A stretch of 64,000 nucleotides of DNA from Mucilaginibacter paludis DSM 18603 (lineage in GTDB: Bacteria; Bacteroidota; Bacteroidia; Sphingobacteriales; Sphingobacteriaceae), in the NCBI RefSeq assembly GCF_000166195.2, contig NZ_CM001403.1:4544432-4608431 (forward strand). The letters are read 5' to 3'. This document shows positions 1 to 8,676 of the stretch, in pieces. The translations under genes were made by a program, and so were the position numbers. The notes below the pieces were generated by a model. That model saw only the letters and a program-made list of their open reading frames with translations. It was not told the origin of the DNA and did not search any database. How positions within the stretch are numbered: position 1 is the first letter of the stretch; each line of letters opens with the position of its first letter.

Positions 1-721
1 TGAAGGTAGCACTGTGTCCGGAGGTAATTACCAGTGCGCCATTGCTTCCTAAGTTACCTGTAACGGTAACGTTATTACCACAAATTCTTAATGTTCCGCC
101 GTTTACGTTTTGTAAACCGATGGTTACGTTATCCGCGGTTACGCAATACAGATCGCCGCTGTTCATATCTAATCCACTTCTGGAGGCGGTTATGTTCACG
201 GGGTTACCGCTGCTGCAATCTGGGCTGGTAGGGTTAGCCGTTACTTGTTTGCTGGCAGCAGTGCTTGATACCACATAAGTTGGATCAACAGCGCCTAACG
301 TTAGGGCAACGCTGGTAGAAGTTAAAGTTTGTTTTTGAACAATTGATGAATTGTCGGGAGCGGTTTTCATAATATAAACCGTATTGATCTGGGTAGATAA
401 ATAAAGTTTAGTAGAAAACGGTGCAGTAGTAGAAGCTGATCCTACAGCTACCGGAGTAAGTGCAGTACCAGCAAATGGATCGGCATTATAAATGGCAATT
501 TTAAAAGTTGCTTTTTTTGTTGGGGTGTCAAAACGGGTATCGGCAACACTGATATTAAAAGTTACGTTTCTTGAGCTTTCCCAGTTAAAACCGGAAGGCA
601 CTACAATGTCGTTGATAGAATTGACAGTATTGGTAGAGGTATCGGGCCCGTTGGCCGATTTTTTACATGATGTGACTGCAAATAATCCCAAAAAAGCAGC
701 AGCTAACAGTGTTTTTTTCAT
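1..721 (-). CDS. Surface lipoprotein, LruC-like, N-terminal part only
   Basis: The reading frame opens with ATG at 721 and stays open for 240 codons to the window edge, so the C-terminus is missing. The N-terminus has a lipoprotein signal (MKKTLLAAAFLGLFAVTSC, lipid-attachment Cys19) followed by KK and a polar linker. The segment INDIVVPSGFNWESSRNVTF resembles the N-terminal part of Bacteroidota LruC-domain surface proteins, in which a beta-sandwich stretch follows a 'P-GF-w-t-++VT' motif. Further on the protein is rich in T, S, N and V, as expected for secreted beta-rich proteins. The lipoprotein call is firm; the LruC link is by pattern only, because the LruC domain itself would lie outside the window. 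Confidence 0.6.
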   Translation of the reverse strand, partial: MKKTLLAAAFLGLFAVTSCKKSANGPDTSTNTVNSINDIVVPSGFNWESSRNVTFNISVADTRFDTPTKKATFKIAIYNADPFAGTALTPVAVGSASTTAPFSTKLYLSTQINTVYIMKTAPDNSSIVQKQTLTSTSVALTLGAVDPTYVVSSTAASKQVTANPTSPDCSSGNPVNITASRSGLDMNSGDLYCVTADNVTIGLQNVNGGTLRICGNNVTVTGNLGSNGALVITSGHSATF

Positions 722-949
722 TAGAGGGTAAAGTTATGATTTACGATATTCAGCGAAATAATTGAATTACGTTATTTAAAGGACAAAAGTTGTTCCAATT
801 AAAATAATAATACCCTAATGCGTTTTTTAAGGGATATAAGAAGTAAAATGCCCCACTTTGTGGATAATTTTGCCCATTCGATACATCGTGTTCCCCAGTT
901 ATTTGTAAAGTAAATTCCGCTTATCGTGCAGCGGGCCAGAGATGTATCT

Positions 950-1828
950 TCAAATATTATCCAGGATACCTAAGGTTTTAACAATAAGGCTATCTATAGT
1001 ATCTTGAGCATTTTTTGAAAACTCGCCTGTAATGCGGTTAGCCATAATAGCATTTAAACTGATTAGCCTGTGGCCCAAAAGCTTGCCAAGCCCGTACAAG
1101 CCAGCCGTCTCCATTTCAAAATTGCTGATGATATGAGTGCCGAAGCTAAAATGAGTTAAGCTCTCGATAAATTCCGGATTGCTTAGCGCTAAACGTAACA
1201 CCCTTCCCTGGGGCCCGTAAAAGCCAGGGCAAGTAACAGTGATACCATGATGAAAGCCCTGCTGGAAATGCTGAAGCAAGCCCTCGTGGCAAGCGCTGAT
1301 GTATGGGGCCGATACCTTGACGTTTAATTGGGTTTGGCCTGTAAACGCATCCAGTATTTCCTGCTCGGCCTGGCTGGCAGAATTTTGATAGAAATTGAGC
1401 AGGTTATCAATTCCTAAACCGTGGGTGGATACCAGGAAGCTATCAACGGGCACCGTTTTTTGTAATGATCCGGATGTGCCTATCCGAATCAGGTTTAATT
1501 GCTTAAGTTCGGTATTGATGCTGCGGGTTTCAAAATTGATATTTACCAGCGCGTCCAATTCATTCAACACGATGTCAATATTATCGGTACCTATTCCGGT
1601 TGATACTACAGATATTCTTTTTTTGCCGATATAGCCGGTATGTGTTACAAACTCGCGATGCTGGCGTTGATATTCAACGCGGTCAAAATACCGGCTCACC
1701 TGTTGAACGCGGTCTGGGTCGCCCACGGTAATGATATCTGTCGCCAGTTCTTCGGGCCGTAGGTCCAGGTGGTAAATAGCCCCGCGGTTGTTAATGATCA
1801 GTTCCGATTCTGCTATACGATCAGCCAT
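950..1828 (-). CDS. udp: Nucleoside phosphorylase (uridine phosphorylase type)
   Basis: A 292-residue member of the PNP/UDP phosphorylase family, which splits nucleosides with phosphate into base and ribose-1-phosphate for pyrimidine salvage. Visible family motifs in order are the phosphate-binding ITVGDPDRV (about residues 33-41), STGIGTDNIDI, RIGTSGSLQ, and the late nucleoside-binding NFEMETAGLYGLGKLLGHR. The order and the FEME motif fit uridine phosphorylase better than hexameric PNP, but substrate specificity cannot be read safely from sequence. The protein is about 40 residues longer than E. coli Udp. It starts with ATG and stands alone, with peptidase T upstream on the same strand about 140 bp away. 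Confidence 0.85.
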   Translation of the reverse strand: MADRIAESELIINNRGAIYHLDLRPEELATDIITVGDPDRVQQVSRYFDRVEYQRQHREFVTHTGYIGKKRISVVSTGIGTDNIDIVLNELDALVNINFETRSINTELKQLNLIRIGTSGSLQKTVPVDSFLVSTHGLGIDNLLNFYQNSASQAEQEILDAFTGQTQLNVKVSAPYISACHEGLLQHFQQGFHHGITVTCPGFYGPQGRVLRLALSNPEFIESLTHFSFGTHIISNFEMETAGLYGLGKLLGHRLISLNAIMANRITGEFSKNAQDTIDSLIVKTLGILDNI

Positions 1829-1965
1829 AAATAATTAAGAGTTTTTATCAGTATGCCATATAGGCAATAAGTTATTTTATTTTAAACCTGTGGCACAATG
1901 ATATCCTATTTTGCCATTACCCGCAAAATACACAGATAAAATGATTTTACTGTATTACAATCTGC

Positions 1966-3225
1966 TTAACTGCGCTCTTCCCATATTTCAGCCAGGTGCA
2001 GTATCGTTTCAACGGCCTTTTGCATATCCTGCACCGATACCCATTCCTGTTTACCATGAAACGCATGTTCGCCGGCAAAAATATTGGGACATGGCAATCC
2101 CATAAATGATAAACGGGAACCATCGGTGCCACCGCGGATACTGCGTAACCTGGCCTCCATACCCGCACGTTGCAAAGCCTCCATGGCATAATCAACTATT
2201 TGGGGGTGCTTGTCAAGCACCTGCTTCATGTTGCGGTATTGCGGTTTAACCTGTAGCCGATAGGTGGCGTTAGGGTACCGCTTTAAAATATTGTCTGCAG
2301 TTTGCCTGATCGTGTTGGCGTGTTGCTCCAGTTGGTCATCCTCAAAATCGCGGATAATAAATTCTATGGTGGCCTGTTCAACGTGGCCTTCAATCCCCAC
2401 AGGGTGTACAAAACCTTGTTTGCCAGATGTGCTTTCCGGCGACAGATCATCAGGCAGCGCGGCTATAATTGCACCTGCTATTTTAATTGCGCTTTGCATT
2501 TTGCCCTTAGCAAAACCCGGATGGGCGCTGATGCCGCTGATGATCAGTTTAGCGCCATCGGCCGAAAATGTTTCATTCTCCATCGTACCGGCGCTTTCGC
2601 CATCAATGGTATAGCCCGCATAAGCGCCTAATTTCAGTATATCAACTTTATCTACGCCACGGCCAATCTCCTCGTCGGGCGTAAACAATATTCTGATGGT
2701 GCCATGCTTTATTTCGGGATGGTTCATCCACTGGTAGCAAGCATCCATAATTTCGGCTACGCCGGCTTTATTATCAGCGCCTAAAAGTGTGGTCCCGCTG
2801 GCGGTAATAATATCGTTCCCCAACTGGTTTTTTAAATCGGGATGCTCAGCCATACGCAATACCTGTGTACTATCGTCAGGCAATACTAAGTCTTCTCCCT
2901 GGTAGTTTTGATGGATGATGGGTTTAACATTTTCGCCGCTGCAATCAGGCGAAGTATCCATGTGTGAGCAGAAGCAAATTATAGGTACATTTGGCTTGGT
3001 AGTATTAGCGGGTATGGTAGCGTACACATAGCCAAAATCATCCAGATGCGCATCAGAAACGCCTATCTCCAAAAGCTCATTGACCAATATTTGGCCCAGG
3101 TTTTTTTGTTTTTGGGTTGATGGCTGTGTTAAAGATGATGGATCAGATTGAGTGTCCACAATTACATAACGCAAAAAACGTTCTACAACAGAAAATTTAA
3201 GATCAGATTTTTTAAAAGAAGTCAT
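1966..3225 (-). CDS. pepT: Peptidase T (tripeptide aminopeptidase)
   Basis: Zinc-dependent M20-family aminopeptidase that removes the N-terminal residue of tripeptides in the cytoplasm. Visible M20B motifs are SHMDTSPD (zinc His plus Asp), GADNKAGVAEI (bridging Asp), FTPDEEIGRG (catalytic Glu pair), RGGTDGS, and the late AGEHAFHGKQEWV with a zinc His. The chosen start, MTSFKKSDLKF, gives 419 residues, close to E. coli PepT (408). A start 42 bases further upstream is possible but would add an unusual N-terminal extension. Single gene, divergent from the outer-membrane protein at 3318. Confidence 0.92.
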   Translation of the reverse strand: MTSFKKSDLKFSVVERFLRYVIVDTQSDPSSLTQPSTQKQKNLGQILVNELLEIGVSDAHLDDFGYVYATIPANTTKPNVPIICFCSHMDTSPDCSGENVKPIIHQNYQGEDLVLPDDSTQVLRMAEHPDLKNQLGNDIITASGTTLLGADNKAGVAEIMDACYQWMNHPEIKHGTIRILFTPDEEIGRGVDKVDILKLGAYAGYTIDGESAGTMENETFSADGAKLIISGISAHPGFAKGKMQSAIKIAGAIIAALPDDLSPESTSGKQGFVHPVGIEGHVEQATIEFIIRDFEDDQLEQHANTIRQTADNILKRYPNATYRLQVKPQYRNMKQVLDKHPQIVDYAMEALQRAGMEARLRSIRGGTDGSRLSFMGLPCPNIFAGEHAFHGKQEWVSVQDMQKAVETILHLAEIWEERS

Positions 3226-3317
3226 GATATTAACAAATGAAACTTTATTTTTGGTAAACATAGGCAAAAAATGTTTGATGCTTTTTAAACACTTCAGCCC
3301 GGCTAATTAACTTTATT

Positions 3318-4112
3318 TTGAAAAAAACATTACTACTGCTACTGGTTTTATCTGCTTTAGGTTATACTGCTAAAGCTCAACTTGGTTACAATTACGCCCA
3401 ATATGGCTTGGGTGTTGGTTACACTAACGTGACAGCCAAAACAGATGTTCCTTATCAAACGTCAAATCCATCTGTTAATTTTAACTTTAACTATAATTAT
3501 ACGCCTTACACTACCTTTTCGCTCGAGTACGAATTTGGAAGATTATCTGGCGGCTACGGCGATTTTTATGAGAAAGCTTCAAAGGGCTTAAATGCTACCG
3601 ATGCTAATTACCCTTTACTTATCGCGGCAATACCCGTGGCTTATAAGATGATTGATCCGTTCATGCGTTATTATTATAACAACTACCAGAGCATAGCTGT
3701 ACACGGCGACGTGCAGCTTGGCGAATTTATAGATTATGAAAACGGCGGCTTTATAGCTAATGTAGTAAAAAATGTGTACGTAGGCACCGGTGTTGGTATG
3801 CTGTATAATAATATAACGTCCGTCAATAGGTTTAATGCCGATTCAACGCGTACTTACGGTGGCTCGGACCGGAGCAACAATGTATTTGTACCAGTTAGGG
3901 TTGGCTACCAATTTAAAATATATAACTCTTATGATGAGCCATCCATATCGGTTCACCTTGGTTACCAGATGAACTATGTATTTGGTTACGGATTAGACGG
4001 TTACTCTGACCCGCAATTTACCAACCGTGATTTTGAGCGTTTTGGCGGGTTTAGCGTGGGGATTAAATTTAACTTTGGTGATGTAACGTCGTATCGTAAG
4101 GCAACTCATTAG
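3318..4112 (+). CDS. Outer-membrane beta-barrel protein
   Basis: A 264-residue secreted protein whose best start is TTG, giving MKKTLLLLLVLSALGYTAKAQ, a textbook signal peptide with cleavage after AKA. The mature part is rich in Tyr, Asn, Gly and alternating aromatic strands (for example FNFNYNYTPYTTFSLEYEFG) and ends with a strand GFSVGIKFNFGDV, as in small Bacteroidota porin-like barrels. No catalytic motif is visible and the function is unknown. The TTG start is supported by the perfect signal peptide beginning there and the absence of an ATG nearby. Confidence 0.7.
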   Translation: MKKTLLLLLVLSALGYTAKAQLGYNYAQYGLGVGYTNVTAKTDVPYQTSNPSVNFNFNYNYTPYTTFSLEYEFGRLSGGYGDFYEKASKGLNATDANYPLLIAAIPVAYKMIDPFMRYYYNNYQSIAVHGDVQLGEFIDYENGGFIANVVKNVYVGTGVGMLYNNITSVNRFNADSTRTYGGSDRSNNVFVPVRVGYQFKIYNSYDEPSISVHLGYQMNYVFGYGLDGYSDPQFTNRDFERFGGFSVGIKFNFGDVTSYRKATH

Positions 4113-4584
4113 GTAGCATCAAAAAAACAGCAGATTTCGAACCTGATCCCGGAAGACCAGGCGTCCGCACGTGCTTTAGCATTGTTATAAAGCTTTGGCC
4201 CAGGCTTTTTGCCGACGATTAAAAAGTACATCATAACTTGGCATAGGGGCATTTTAAACTCGCCCTTTCTGATAGGTAAACAACAAATAGGCCTGTTAGG
4301 TCAATTAATTGTCAACTGTTAGGAGGTGCCTACGAGGCCTGTATTTCTGCACTAAATTGCTATAAACAGGATACTCCTGTCGGAGTGAACCGGTTTCGTC
4401 GCGTTAGCAATATCAAATGCTACAGGCAACTTATTCTATCTCCCAGCTAGCGTTGGATATACGCGTGCCTTTAATCAATCCTTTAGTTTATTTCCTCTAA
4501 TGAAATTATTTGAAATTATTTATGTTGATACCATAGATAATTAATAGTTTCACGGCCCGTTACGGGATAGAATTTTTCTTATTT
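4113..4584. other. Intergenic stretch with a possible BRCT-domain remnant
   Basis: No intact gene is supported in this 470-base gap. On the minus strand a 41-codon frame (start ATG at 4234, stop near 4111) reads MMYFLIVGKKPGPKLYNNAK, which resembles the core of a BRCT domain (pattern YLVxGxxPGxKxxKA, as in NAD-dependent DNA ligase). Nothing upstream in that frame completes the domain, so it may be a decayed fragment or chance. The rest (4300-4560) shows no recognisable gene or strong terminator. Confidence 0.25.
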
Positions 4585-5793
4585 ATGAAATTGTTTTACA
4601 AGTGCTTTTTAATTTCCAGCATAGTTGTTTTTTTATTCGAATCCTGTTCACATGGCAGCAAGCAAAGCGCCCCTGGTTCGCCCGAACATGTTAAAATGGA
4701 TACGTCCATTTTAGTGTATGATTCTAAAAATGCCGACAAACGTATCGACGCTGTAATGCAGGAATTGCACCGTACACGTGGCTTTAACGGTAACGTGCTG
4801 GTAGCAAAAAAAGGCAAAATAATTTATGAAAATGCGATAGGCTGGGCCGATTACCTGCACCGCGATAGTTTGAAATTGAATTCGCAGTTTGAGCTGGCCT
4901 CGATATCAAAAACCATGACATCCACTGCTATTTTGATGCTGATGGAACGTGGGAAGCTGAAATTGAACCAGGATGTAAAAGATTTTTTTCCTAATTTTCC
5001 TTACGATGGCATCACCATCCGCCTTTTGCTTACCCATCGCTCCGGGATGATGAACTACGTTTATTTTGTGGATGACATATGGCGCAAAGAGCATCGCGAC
5101 CAGCGCAAAGGCATCACCAATATGGATGTGATGAACCTGATAGCACAATACAAACCGCGCCCCTTTAATAAACCGGATGTTCGGTTTTTATATAATAACT
5201 CCAACTTTATGGTACTGGGGGCGATAGTTGAAAAGGTGAGCGGAATGCCCTACGCCCAGTTTATGAAGCAGAATGTATTTGACCCCGCCATGATGAAGCA
5301 TACCGCCGTTTACTCCAAAGCGGTGTATAATAAAATACCGGTGGATGTGGTTGGCCATGATAGGGGGCAGTGGAAGTACTCGGTAGCCCAAAACTTTTTG
5401 GATGGGCCGGTTGGCGATAAGGGTATTTACAGCACAGTAGGCGATCTTTATTTATTTGACCATGCTTTGCGCTCGGGTGTGCTGTTAAAACAGGCTACCA
5501 TGGATTCGGCCTATGTTCCGCGGAATCCACTGTTACACGGGCATTTTAGCTATGGCTACGGTTGGAGGCTGTTTGAAGCACCTGGCCAGCAGGTTATTTA
5601 TCATACGGGTTGGTGGCATGGTTTCAGGCATATTTATTTGCGCGATCTGAAAAACGATGTCACCATTGTATTGTTATCTAATTTAGCGAATGGCAGTTTA
5701 CTTAAACTGGACGATCTGTTTAAAGCCGCCGGGATGCCTATTGTGCGTAAAAGCGCTTACAACGGTGCCGGAGATACAAACGAAGATCAGTAA
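4585..5793 (+). CDS. Serine hydrolase lipoprotein, class C beta-lactamase family
   Basis: A 402-residue protein with a lipoprotein signal ending LFESC (residues about 17-21), so it is probably anchored in a membrane facing the periplasm. It carries the penicillin-binding fold motifs: SxxK in LASISKTMTS (nucleophile Ser), YxN as FLYNNSNFMVLG, and HxG as YHTGWWHG. Family members include D-aminopeptidases, esterases and DD-peptidases, so true beta-lactamase activity is not implied. It is a single gene followed by an independent promoter-like box ahead of the YbaB gene. Confidence 0.85.
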   Translation: MKLFYKCFLISSIVVFLFESCSHGSKQSAPGSPEHVKMDTSILVYDSKNADKRIDAVMQELHRTRGFNGNVLVAKKGKIIYENAIGWADYLHRDSLKLNSQFELASISKTMTSTAILMLMERGKLKLNQDVKDFFPNFPYDGITIRLLLTHRSGMMNYVYFVDDIWRKEHRDQRKGITNMDVMNLIAQYKPRPFNKPDVRFLYNNSNFMVLGAIVEKVSGMPYAQFMKQNVFDPAMMKHTAVYSKAVYNKIPVDVVGHDRGQWKYSVAQNFLDGPVGDKGIYSTVGDLYLFDHALRSGVLLKQATMDSAYVPRNPLLHGHFSYGYGWRLFEAPGQQVIYHTGWWHGFRHIYLRDLKNDVTIVLLSNLANGSLLKLDDLFKAAGMPIVRKSAYNGAGDTNEDQ

Positions 5794-5912
5794 TAAATAA
5801 GCGTCTGTAACCATACTTTAAGCTTAGTTCAGGTTAATTTGTATTTTTGCGTGTGCTTAGCCATTATGCAAAATTTAAGCGGATAATATTATTTTCATAA
5901 AATATCGATACC

Positions 5913-6218
5913 ATGTTTGATAAACTATTTGAGGCACAACAAAAGGCAGGCGAAGTTAAAAGCCGGTTAGATAGCATCACTGTAACAGGTTCTGCCGGTG
6001 GTGGCGTAGTTGTTGTTACAGCTAATGGCAATAAACAAATACTCTCGGTGAAGATTGATCCGGTAGTTTTAAAGGAAGGTGATATTGAAATGCTGGAAGA
6101 TGTAATATTGACAGCTACAAACCAGGCCCTTGAACAAGCCGAAAACATTAGTCAAACAGAAATGGCCGCCATGACACGTAATATGTTTGGCGACATGGGG
6201 AATTTGTTTGGCAAGTAA
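5913..6218 (+). CDS. YbaB/EbfC family nucleoid-associated protein
   Basis: A 101-residue protein of the YbaB/EbfC family, small dimeric DNA-binding proteins. The core runs from AQQKAGEVKSRL through a conserved Gly-rich turn (GSAGGGVVVVTANG) to the C-terminal helix LTATNQALEQAENISQ, matching the family in length and order. A box TATTTTTG at 5842-5849 fits the Bacteroidota -7 promoter element and would give a leader of about 60 bases. The usual partner dnaX is not next to it here. The family call is firm; the exact role is general chromosome binding. Confidence 0.85.
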   Translation: MFDKLFEAQQKAGEVKSRLDSITVTGSAGGGVVVVTANGNKQILSVKIDPVVLKEGDIEMLEDVILTATNQALEQAENISQTEMAAMTRNMFGDMGNLFGK

Positions 6219-6417
6219 AGCCTGGTTTGCCTGGGCGAGCTGTGATGCTGCAAACCTGTTTTTGCAATAGGGTTTACCCAAGTTTTTTTTCTTTGTTTTA
6301 ATTTGATGTTTAAACATTAAGTTTCTATGCTGTGTCATATTTTAAAAAAACTTCCGTCCGCTTTCAACAATTTAAAAAACAAGTAGTTTATTAGTTGTAA
6401 AAAACTAATCAGCACCG

Positions 6418-7095
6418 ATGAAAGCAACGTATTACGGGCAATCATGCCTTGAACTTGAAATTGATGGAGTAAAATTATTATTCGATCCTTTTATTACGCA
6501 TAACCAATTGGCTAAGGATATCGATGTTAACAGCCTTAAGCCTGATTATATTTTAGTATCGCATGGCCATGGCGACCATACAGCAGATTTGCTTACCGTT
6601 CAGAAAAATAGTGGCGCCAAGGTAATTTGTATTGCCGAGATTGCAGCCTGGCTTGGTAATAAGGGGGTAGACAATGTACATGGCATGAACATTGGCGGTG
6701 GCTTTAATTTCGATTTTGGCCGTGTTAAAATGGTTAACGCTGTCCACTCAAGCAGTATGCCCGATGGATCTTACGGCGGAAACCCCGCCGGGTTTGTGAT
6801 TTATGCTGAAGGTAAAAAGATTTACTTTGCCGGGGATACCGCACTCACCTATGATATGAAACTGCTGGCCGACGAAAACCTGGATTGGGCTATTTTGCCG
6901 ATAGGCGATAATTATACCATGGGCGTTGATGACGCCATTAGGGCTACCCAGTTTTTTAATTGCAAAAACGTAGTGGGTGTGCATTATGATTCCTTCCCGG
7001 TAATTAAAATAGATAAGGAAGAAGCTAAAGAGAAGTTTATTAAAGCGGGACTGGTATTAAGGTTACCTGCTGTCGGCGAGAGTGTATTGCTCTAA
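6418..7095 (+). CDS. Metal-dependent hydrolase, UPF0173 metallo-beta-lactamase fold
   Basis: A 225-residue protein with the metal-binding signature HGHGDHT at about residues 50-56 and later metal ligands (AVHSSS, FAGDTALTYDM, GVHYDSFP). Length and the N-terminal MKATYYGQSCLELEIDG are typical of the UPF0173/YtkL group of metallo-beta-lactamase-fold hydrolases. Members bind two metal ions, but the physiological substrate is not established for the group. The gene ends just before a strong bidirectional terminator at 7117-7147. Confidence 0.85.
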   Translation: MKATYYGQSCLELEIDGVKLLFDPFITHNQLAKDIDVNSLKPDYILVSHGHGDHTADLLTVQKNSGAKVICIAEIAAWLGNKGVDNVHGMNIGGGFNFDFGRVKMVNAVHSSSMPDGSYGGNPAGFVIYAEGKKIYFAGDTALTYDMKLLADENLDWAILPIGDNYTMGVDDAIRATQFFNCKNVVGVHYDSFPVIKIDKEEAKEKFIKAGLVLRLPAVGESVLL

Positions 7096-7116
7096 TTATT
7101 GACTATATAAACATAA

Positions 7117-7147
7117 AAAGCCTCCTGATTTAATACCAGGAGGCTTT
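7117..7147. terminator. Bidirectional intrinsic terminator
   Basis: An 11-bp perfect stem (AAAGCCTCCTG / CAGGAGGCTTT) with a 9-base loop, flanked by A-rich sequence on the left and T-rich on the right. It sits between the convergent hydrolase gene and the small basic protein, so it can serve both strands. Confidence 0.85.
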
Positions 7148-7167
7148 AGTTTTTTAGAAATACACCA

Positions 7168-7347
7168 TTACATTTTGGTTGTTGTCGTGTCTTTCTTCAC
7201 TTTCTTTTTCATCACATGCTTTTTCACTTTCACTTTTTTAGTAGTGTCACCAACAGTTACCGAGCTGCTGTTTTTTACAGGCGCTTCAGCATAAACACTT
7301 CCAAGGGTAATTGCAGCTAATGCAATCATGCAGCATACTTTTTTCAT
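7168..7347 (-). CDS. Small secreted Lys-rich protein
   Basis: A 59-residue frame. It opens MKKVCCMIALAAITLGSVYA, a signal peptide with likely cleavage after VYA, followed by a short mature region dominated by Lys, Val and Thr (for example KKVKVKKHVMKKKVKK) and ending TTTKM. Such tiny basic exported proteins are common in Sphingobacteriaceae, but no function is known. It terminates in the shared hairpin at 7117-7147 and lies 60 bases beyond the end of glgC's frame, pointing the same way. Confidence 0.6.
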   Translation of the reverse strand: MKKVCCMIALAAITLGSVYAEAPVKNSSSVTVGDTTKKVKVKKHVMKKKVKKDTTTTKM

Positions 7348-7410
7348 AGAGGTTTTTTTTAATTGAGTGTACTATAATTATTTAACTAAAAGCGTATTGG
7401 TTTGTTTTAA

Positions 7411-8673
7411 TTAAATTACTGTTCCATCAGGTATGATAGCACGTTTCTTTAATACCACAATTCCGTCCATTACAGTATAGCGGTCGTAATCACCATTTGC
7501 CAGTGGTTCGCCGCAGTTTATTTTAACATCATTACCTATATAACAGTTTTTATCAACAATTGCATTTTTTATGCAGCATCTGTCGCCAATACCCATAATT
7601 GGCGTGTTGTTCAGGCGCGACTCCTCCATTTGCTCCAGGGTTTGGTAATTATCGCCGCCCATAATATAGCAGTTTTCAATAATGGTATCAAAGCCTATGC
7701 GGGTACGGATACCGATAACCGAGCGCGTAATTTGGCTGGCGTTAATAATGCAGCCGTCGGCAATGATGGTATTGGTTAACTTAGGCCCCGATATTTTGGA
7801 TGGTGGTAACATCCTCGACCGTGTGTAGATGTGATTTTTGTCGAAAAGGTTAAACTTGGGTATATCGTCTGTGAGCTGAAGGTTAGCATCAAAAAACGAA
7901 GGTATAGTACCAATATCTGTCCAATAACCTTCGTATTGGTAACTTAACACCTTATGATCATCAATGGATTGCGGGATAATTTCCTTGCCGAAATCTGTAC
8001 GTTCGTTACCTTGTAAAAGGTCAAAAAGCACTTTTCTATTGAAAACATAAATCCCCATGGAGGCCAGATAGGTTCGCCCTTGTTCTTTCATTTCAGGGCT
8101 AACCTCTGATGCAAGGTATTCAAAGTCTGTTTTGGGTTTTTCAACAAACTGCGTTATCCAGTTATCACTATCGGTTTTTAAAATACCAAACCCCGGAACA
8201 TCCGCTGCATCTACCGGTATAGTGGCGATGGAAATATCTGCCCCCATGTGTTCGTGGTTGTTGATCATTTCCTGAAAATCCATTTGGTACAACTGATCGC
8301 CTGAAGCTATCAACACGTAATCAAACTCGTGCACCGCAAGGTGGTGTAAGCTTTGCCTAACGGCATCTGCTGTTCCCTGAAACCATGCAACACTGGTTGG
8401 CGTTTGCTCGGCAGCCAAAATATCAACAAAAGCCCTGCTGAAACTACTGAAATGATAAGTGTTTTTAATGTGTTTGTTTAACGAAGCCGAATTGAACTGC
8501 GTTAATACAAATATCCTGTCAATGCCAGAATGGAGGCAGTTTGATATCGGGATATCCACCAGGCGATACTTTCCGGCAATGGGTACAGCCGGTTTTGAAC
8601 GGGTGGCTGTAAGCGGGAAAAGGCGGCTTCCCTGGCCACCACCAAGTACGATGCAGATTACGTTTGAGGTCAT
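7411..8673 (-). CDS. glgC: Glucose-1-phosphate adenylyltransferase
   Basis: Makes ADP-glucose from ATP and glucose-1-phosphate, the committed step of glycogen synthesis. The N-terminal nucleotidyltransferase domain shows VLGGGQGSRLFPLT (about residues 9-22) and SKPAVPIAGKYRLVDIPISN. The sugar-phosphate site motif FVEKP and a C-terminal left-handed beta-helix rich in I/V hexapeptides (IADGCIINASQI, VIGIRTRIG) follow. At 420 residues it is the usual length. It is the second gene after glgA with only three bases between them, so the two are cotranscribed. Confidence 0.95.
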   Translation of the reverse strand: MTSNVICIVLGGGQGSRLFPLTATRSKPAVPIAGKYRLVDIPISNCLHSGIDRIFVLTQFNSASLNKHIKNTYHFSSFSRAFVDILAAEQTPTSVAWFQGTADAVRQSLHHLAVHEFDYVLIASGDQLYQMDFQEMINNHEHMGADISIATIPVDAADVPGFGILKTDSDNWITQFVEKPKTDFEYLASEVSPEMKEQGRTYLASMGIYVFNRKVLFDLLQGNERTDFGKEIIPQSIDDHKVLSYQYEGYWTDIGTIPSFFDANLQLTDDIPKFNLFDKNHIYTRSRMLPPSKISGPKLTNTIIADGCIINASQITRSVIGIRTRIGFDTIIENCYIMGGDNYQTLEQMEESRLNNTPIMGIGDRCCIKNAIVDKNCYIGNDVKINCGEPLANGDYDRYTVMDGIVVLKKRAIIPDGTVI

Positions 8674-8676
8674 ATC

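Noticed and set aside
4585..5793. An antibiotic-resistance beta-lactamase
   Set aside because: The motifs show only the serine-hydrolase fold; most Bacteroidota lipoproteins of this type are peptidases or esterases, and no resistance context is present.
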